A DNA stretch of 7,516 bases from contig JAFYOK010000251.1 of the NCBI GenBank assembly GCA_017560175.1, positions 1-7,516 on the forward strand. Reading direction: 5' to 3'. A program made the position numbers and the translations under genes. Shown here one piece after another: positions 6,360-7,516 of this stretch (the stretch's first letter is position 1; the number at the start of each line of letters is the position of its first letter). The notes beneath the pieces are model-generated. The model was given only the letters and a program-made list of their open reading frames with translations. It searched no databases and had not been told where the DNA came from. Source of the DNA: Clostridia bacterium. Its GTDB lineage: Bacteria > Bacillota > Clostridia > Oscillospirales > Butyricicoccaceae.

Positions 6360-6896
6360 CTATTCTATGATCTTCACGCTGGCCCAACGGCGCTCGGTTC
6401 TGGCACTGTACTGCAGTGTATAGGTCGGTACACCCTGGGCGATGGCCTTGCTGATCTCTTCGACCTCTTTTGATATCTGCGCATGATCGGCATACCAGCC
6501 CAAGAATGTGGTTGGTTCCTCACCCCAGAAATTGGATCTGCCCCGACCAACACCAAACAACGCATACTTCGGCGCATCCGGTCCGCCCCGCATCTTTCCC
6601 GATGTAACGACCTTATAACAATCCACAATGGCATTCTCATTGGGCGAAGTAATAATGATCATACCAGAGCTGTTTTCTTTCTTGGATGTTTCTTCTGATT
6701 TACCCGTGGACATCAGTGCATCCAACGAAACATTCAGTTTTTCAGCAAGCAGCAGCAGTTTTTCCACTTCAGGATATCCCTGCCCCTGCTCCCACTTGGA
6801 TACCGCCTGTCGGCTGACATCCAGAAGCTCTGCCAGTTCTTCCTGGGATAAATGATGTTCTTTTCTGATCTGTTTCAGATTTTCAGCAAAACGCAT
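6360..6896 (-). CDS. XRE-family transcriptional regulator with unassigned C-terminal domain
   Basis: A 178-residue cytosolic protein. Residues 1-62 form a Cro/C1-type helix-turn-helix: LKQIRKEHHLSQEELAELLD, then VSRQAVSKWEQGQGYPE as the recognition region, then a LLLLAEKLNVSLDALM helix typical of Bacillota XRE proteins. After a polar linker (about 63-77), residues 78-178 look beta-rich, with segments such as MIIITSP, YKVVTSG, KYALFGVG, TFLGWYAD, TYTLQYSA and ASVKIIE, and with a helix near 142-152. I do not recognise this domain; it may bind a ligand or mediate oligomerisation. The start at 6896 has AGGGAGG 7 bases upstream, overlapping an inverted repeat that could serve autoregulation. The gene directly precedes tag in one transcription unit, suggesting control of alkylation repair (inference). 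Confidence 0.88.
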   Translation of the reverse strand: MRFAENLKQIRKEHHLSQEELAELLDVSRQAVSKWEQGQGYPEVEKLLLLAEKLNVSLDALMSTGKSEETSKKENSSGMIIITSPNENAIVDCYKVVTSGKMRGGPDAPKYALFGVGRGRSNFWGEEPTTFLGWYADHAQISKEVEEISKAIAQGVPTYTLQYSARTERRWASVKIIE

Positions 6897-6898
6897 AT

Positions 6899-6919
6899 AA
6901 GCACCTCCCTTTGGTGCTT
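6899..6919. promoter_or_regulatory. Inverted repeat over the ribosome binding site of the XRE gene
   Basis: AAGCACC (6899-6905) and GGTGCTT (6913-6919) are perfect 7-base arms around a 7-base spacer. The repeat lies just downstream of a candidate -10 box and covers the AGGGAGG site, two bases before the start codon. It could be an XRE operator for autorepression or an mRNA hairpin that limits translation. Function is inferred from position only. Confidence 0.5.
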
Positions 6920-6921
6920 TT

Positions 6922-6927
6922 ATTGTA
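6922..6927 (-). promoter_or_regulatory. Candidate -10 box of the XRE-tag unit
   Basis: Minus-strand TACAAT lies 26 bases before the regulator start codon. No convincing -35 is found 16-18 bases further upstream; the best is TTGGTG at a 21-base spacing. The promoter may be weak or need an activator, or the genes may also be read from the upstream dehydrogenase, since no clear terminator separates them. Confidence 0.35.
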
Positions 6928-6961
6928 GGAGATTTCCTGCCCCAAGGCCACCAACCTGCTT

Positions 6962-6986
6962 TTGCATTTACGCAACTTTGGGTTGC
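6962..6986. repeat. Phased TTGC/GCAA half-sites upstream of the XRE-tag unit
   Basis: Three copies of the same 4-5 base word in alternating orientation occur about 10 bases apart: TTGC (6962-6965), GCAAC (6972-6976) and GTTGC (6982-6986). The last two form a small dyad. There is no T-run on the minus strand, so this is not a terminator for the dehydrogenase gene. A protein binding site is possible but unproven. Confidence 0.3.
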
Positions 6987-7009
6987 AGTCCTGTTTTTTC
7001 ATCAATTTT

Positions 7010-7516
7010 TTAAAGTGCCTTTCCGCCCGAAACCTTGATGACCTGTCCCGTAATCATTGCTGCCTGTTTGCCGGCAAGGAACAGAATAGCTTCGGCAATA
7101 TCCTCAGGCTGAATCAGCTGACCCATGGGAATAAGAGGCCGGACAGCCTCTTCCAGATCTTCATCGATCCATCCGGTCTGGGTCGGGCCGGGTGCAACAC
7201 AGTTGACCGTAATGCCATACTTCGCCGTTTCCAGTGCAATGCTGCGGGTCAATGCTTCCATGGTGGCTTTGCTTGCGCCATAGGTGATCTGCCCGGCAAA
7301 TACCTGGGCGGCATCTGTCGACAGATTGATGACCCTGCCATAACTGCCGCGATGGCGAATCAGCTCTTTCGTCATCAGTATGCTGCCGCGAACATTGACG
7401 GCAAAGGTATCGTCAATAACATCCCGGGTAATGCTCTCGATGGTATCAATGCCTTCCATATCTCCATCGGCCGCATTATTGACCAGAATATCCACCCTTC
7501 CAAAGCGATCCATAAC
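7010..7516 (-). CDS. Short-chain dehydrogenase/reductase, C-terminal part (runs off right edge)
   Basis: About 168 C-terminal residues are visible; classical SDR proteins have about 250, so the N-terminal nucleotide-binding TGxxxGxG motif lies outside. Visible marks are DILVNNAAD (the NNAG-type motif), the NVRG helix segment, a catalytic Ser in VINLSTD, YGASK with the catalytic Tyr and Lys (Ser to Tyr spacing of 13, Tyr to Lys of 4, as in FabG), NCVAPGPTQTGW after the active site, and the C-terminal VSGGKAL. These are NAD(P)-dependent cytosolic oxidoreductases. The substrate is unknown, and FabG-like 3-oxoacyl-ACP reductase is only one option. The reading frame is open to the edge, so the Met near the edge (7513) is internal. 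No clear terminator follows before the XRE gene. Confidence 0.9.
   Translation of the reverse strand, partial: VMDRFGRVDILVNNAADGDMEGIDTIESITRDVIDDTFAVNVRGSILMTKELIRHRGSYGRVINLSTDAAQVFAGQITYGASKATMEALTRSIALETAKYGITVNCVAPGPTQTGWIDEDLEEAVRPLIPMGQLIQPEDIAEAILFLAGKQAAMITGQVIKVSGGKAL

Noticed and set aside
6972..7009. Terminator for the short-chain dehydrogenase
   Set aside because: The GCAAC/GTTGC dyad has only five pairs, and on the minus strand the T-run is absent (A-rich sequence precedes the dyad instead).
1..7516. Mobile element, CRISPR array, tRNA or rRNA genes
   Set aside because: I found no transposase or integrase frame, no regularly spaced repeats, and no cloverleaf or rRNA-like sequence by reading both strands. 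No search tool was available to confirm this.

Overview
The window looks like chromosomal DNA of a low-to-middle-GC Bacillota (Firmicutes) bacterium, probably a gut-type Clostridia or relative. This rests on strong GGAGG-type ribosome binding sites, close matches to sigma-A promoters (TATAAT boxes), dense short intergenic spaces and the protein families present; the genus is not recognisable from the sequence alone. I see no insertion sequence, tRNA, rRNA, CRISPR array or phage gene.

Layout. Bases 1-1850 (minus strand) hold a small cluster read right to left: a peptidase E-like (S51) gene with a C-terminal extension, a RidA-family deaminase, and the N-terminal part of an M42 metallo-aminopeptidase that runs off the left edge. 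A near-consensus promoter precedes the S51 gene, and a second one lies just before the M42 gene. Bases 1909-3231 (minus) encode an NCS2 nucleobase permease, most like xanthine/uric acid carriers, closed by a hairpin terminator. A divergent promoter region (3232-3409) separates it from a plus-strand M32 metallocarboxypeptidase (3410-4915), also closed by a hairpin. A more A/T-rich nucleotidyltransferase-fold gene (5041-5700, plus) follows, and a strong bidirectional terminator separates it from a minus-strand pair: an XRE-type regulator with an unassigned C-terminal domain (6360-6896) and, 15 bases downstream, 3-methyladenine DNA glycosylase I (tag, 5793-6344). The right edge holds the C-terminal two thirds or so of a short-chain dehydrogenase (7010-7516).

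How the genes fit together. Three cytosolic peptidases of unrelated catalytic types (S51 serine, M42 and M32 metallo) lie within 5 kb, together with RidA, which detoxifies enamine/imine by-products of amino-acid catabolism. This suggests intracellular peptide breakdown feeding amino-acid fermentation (inference). The permease would salvage purines. The XRE-tag pair looks like a regulated alkylation-repair unit. Nothing here is clearly a new system. The most open points are the C-terminal domain of the XRE regulator next to tag, the S51 extension and the A/T-rich nucleotidyltransferase gene.
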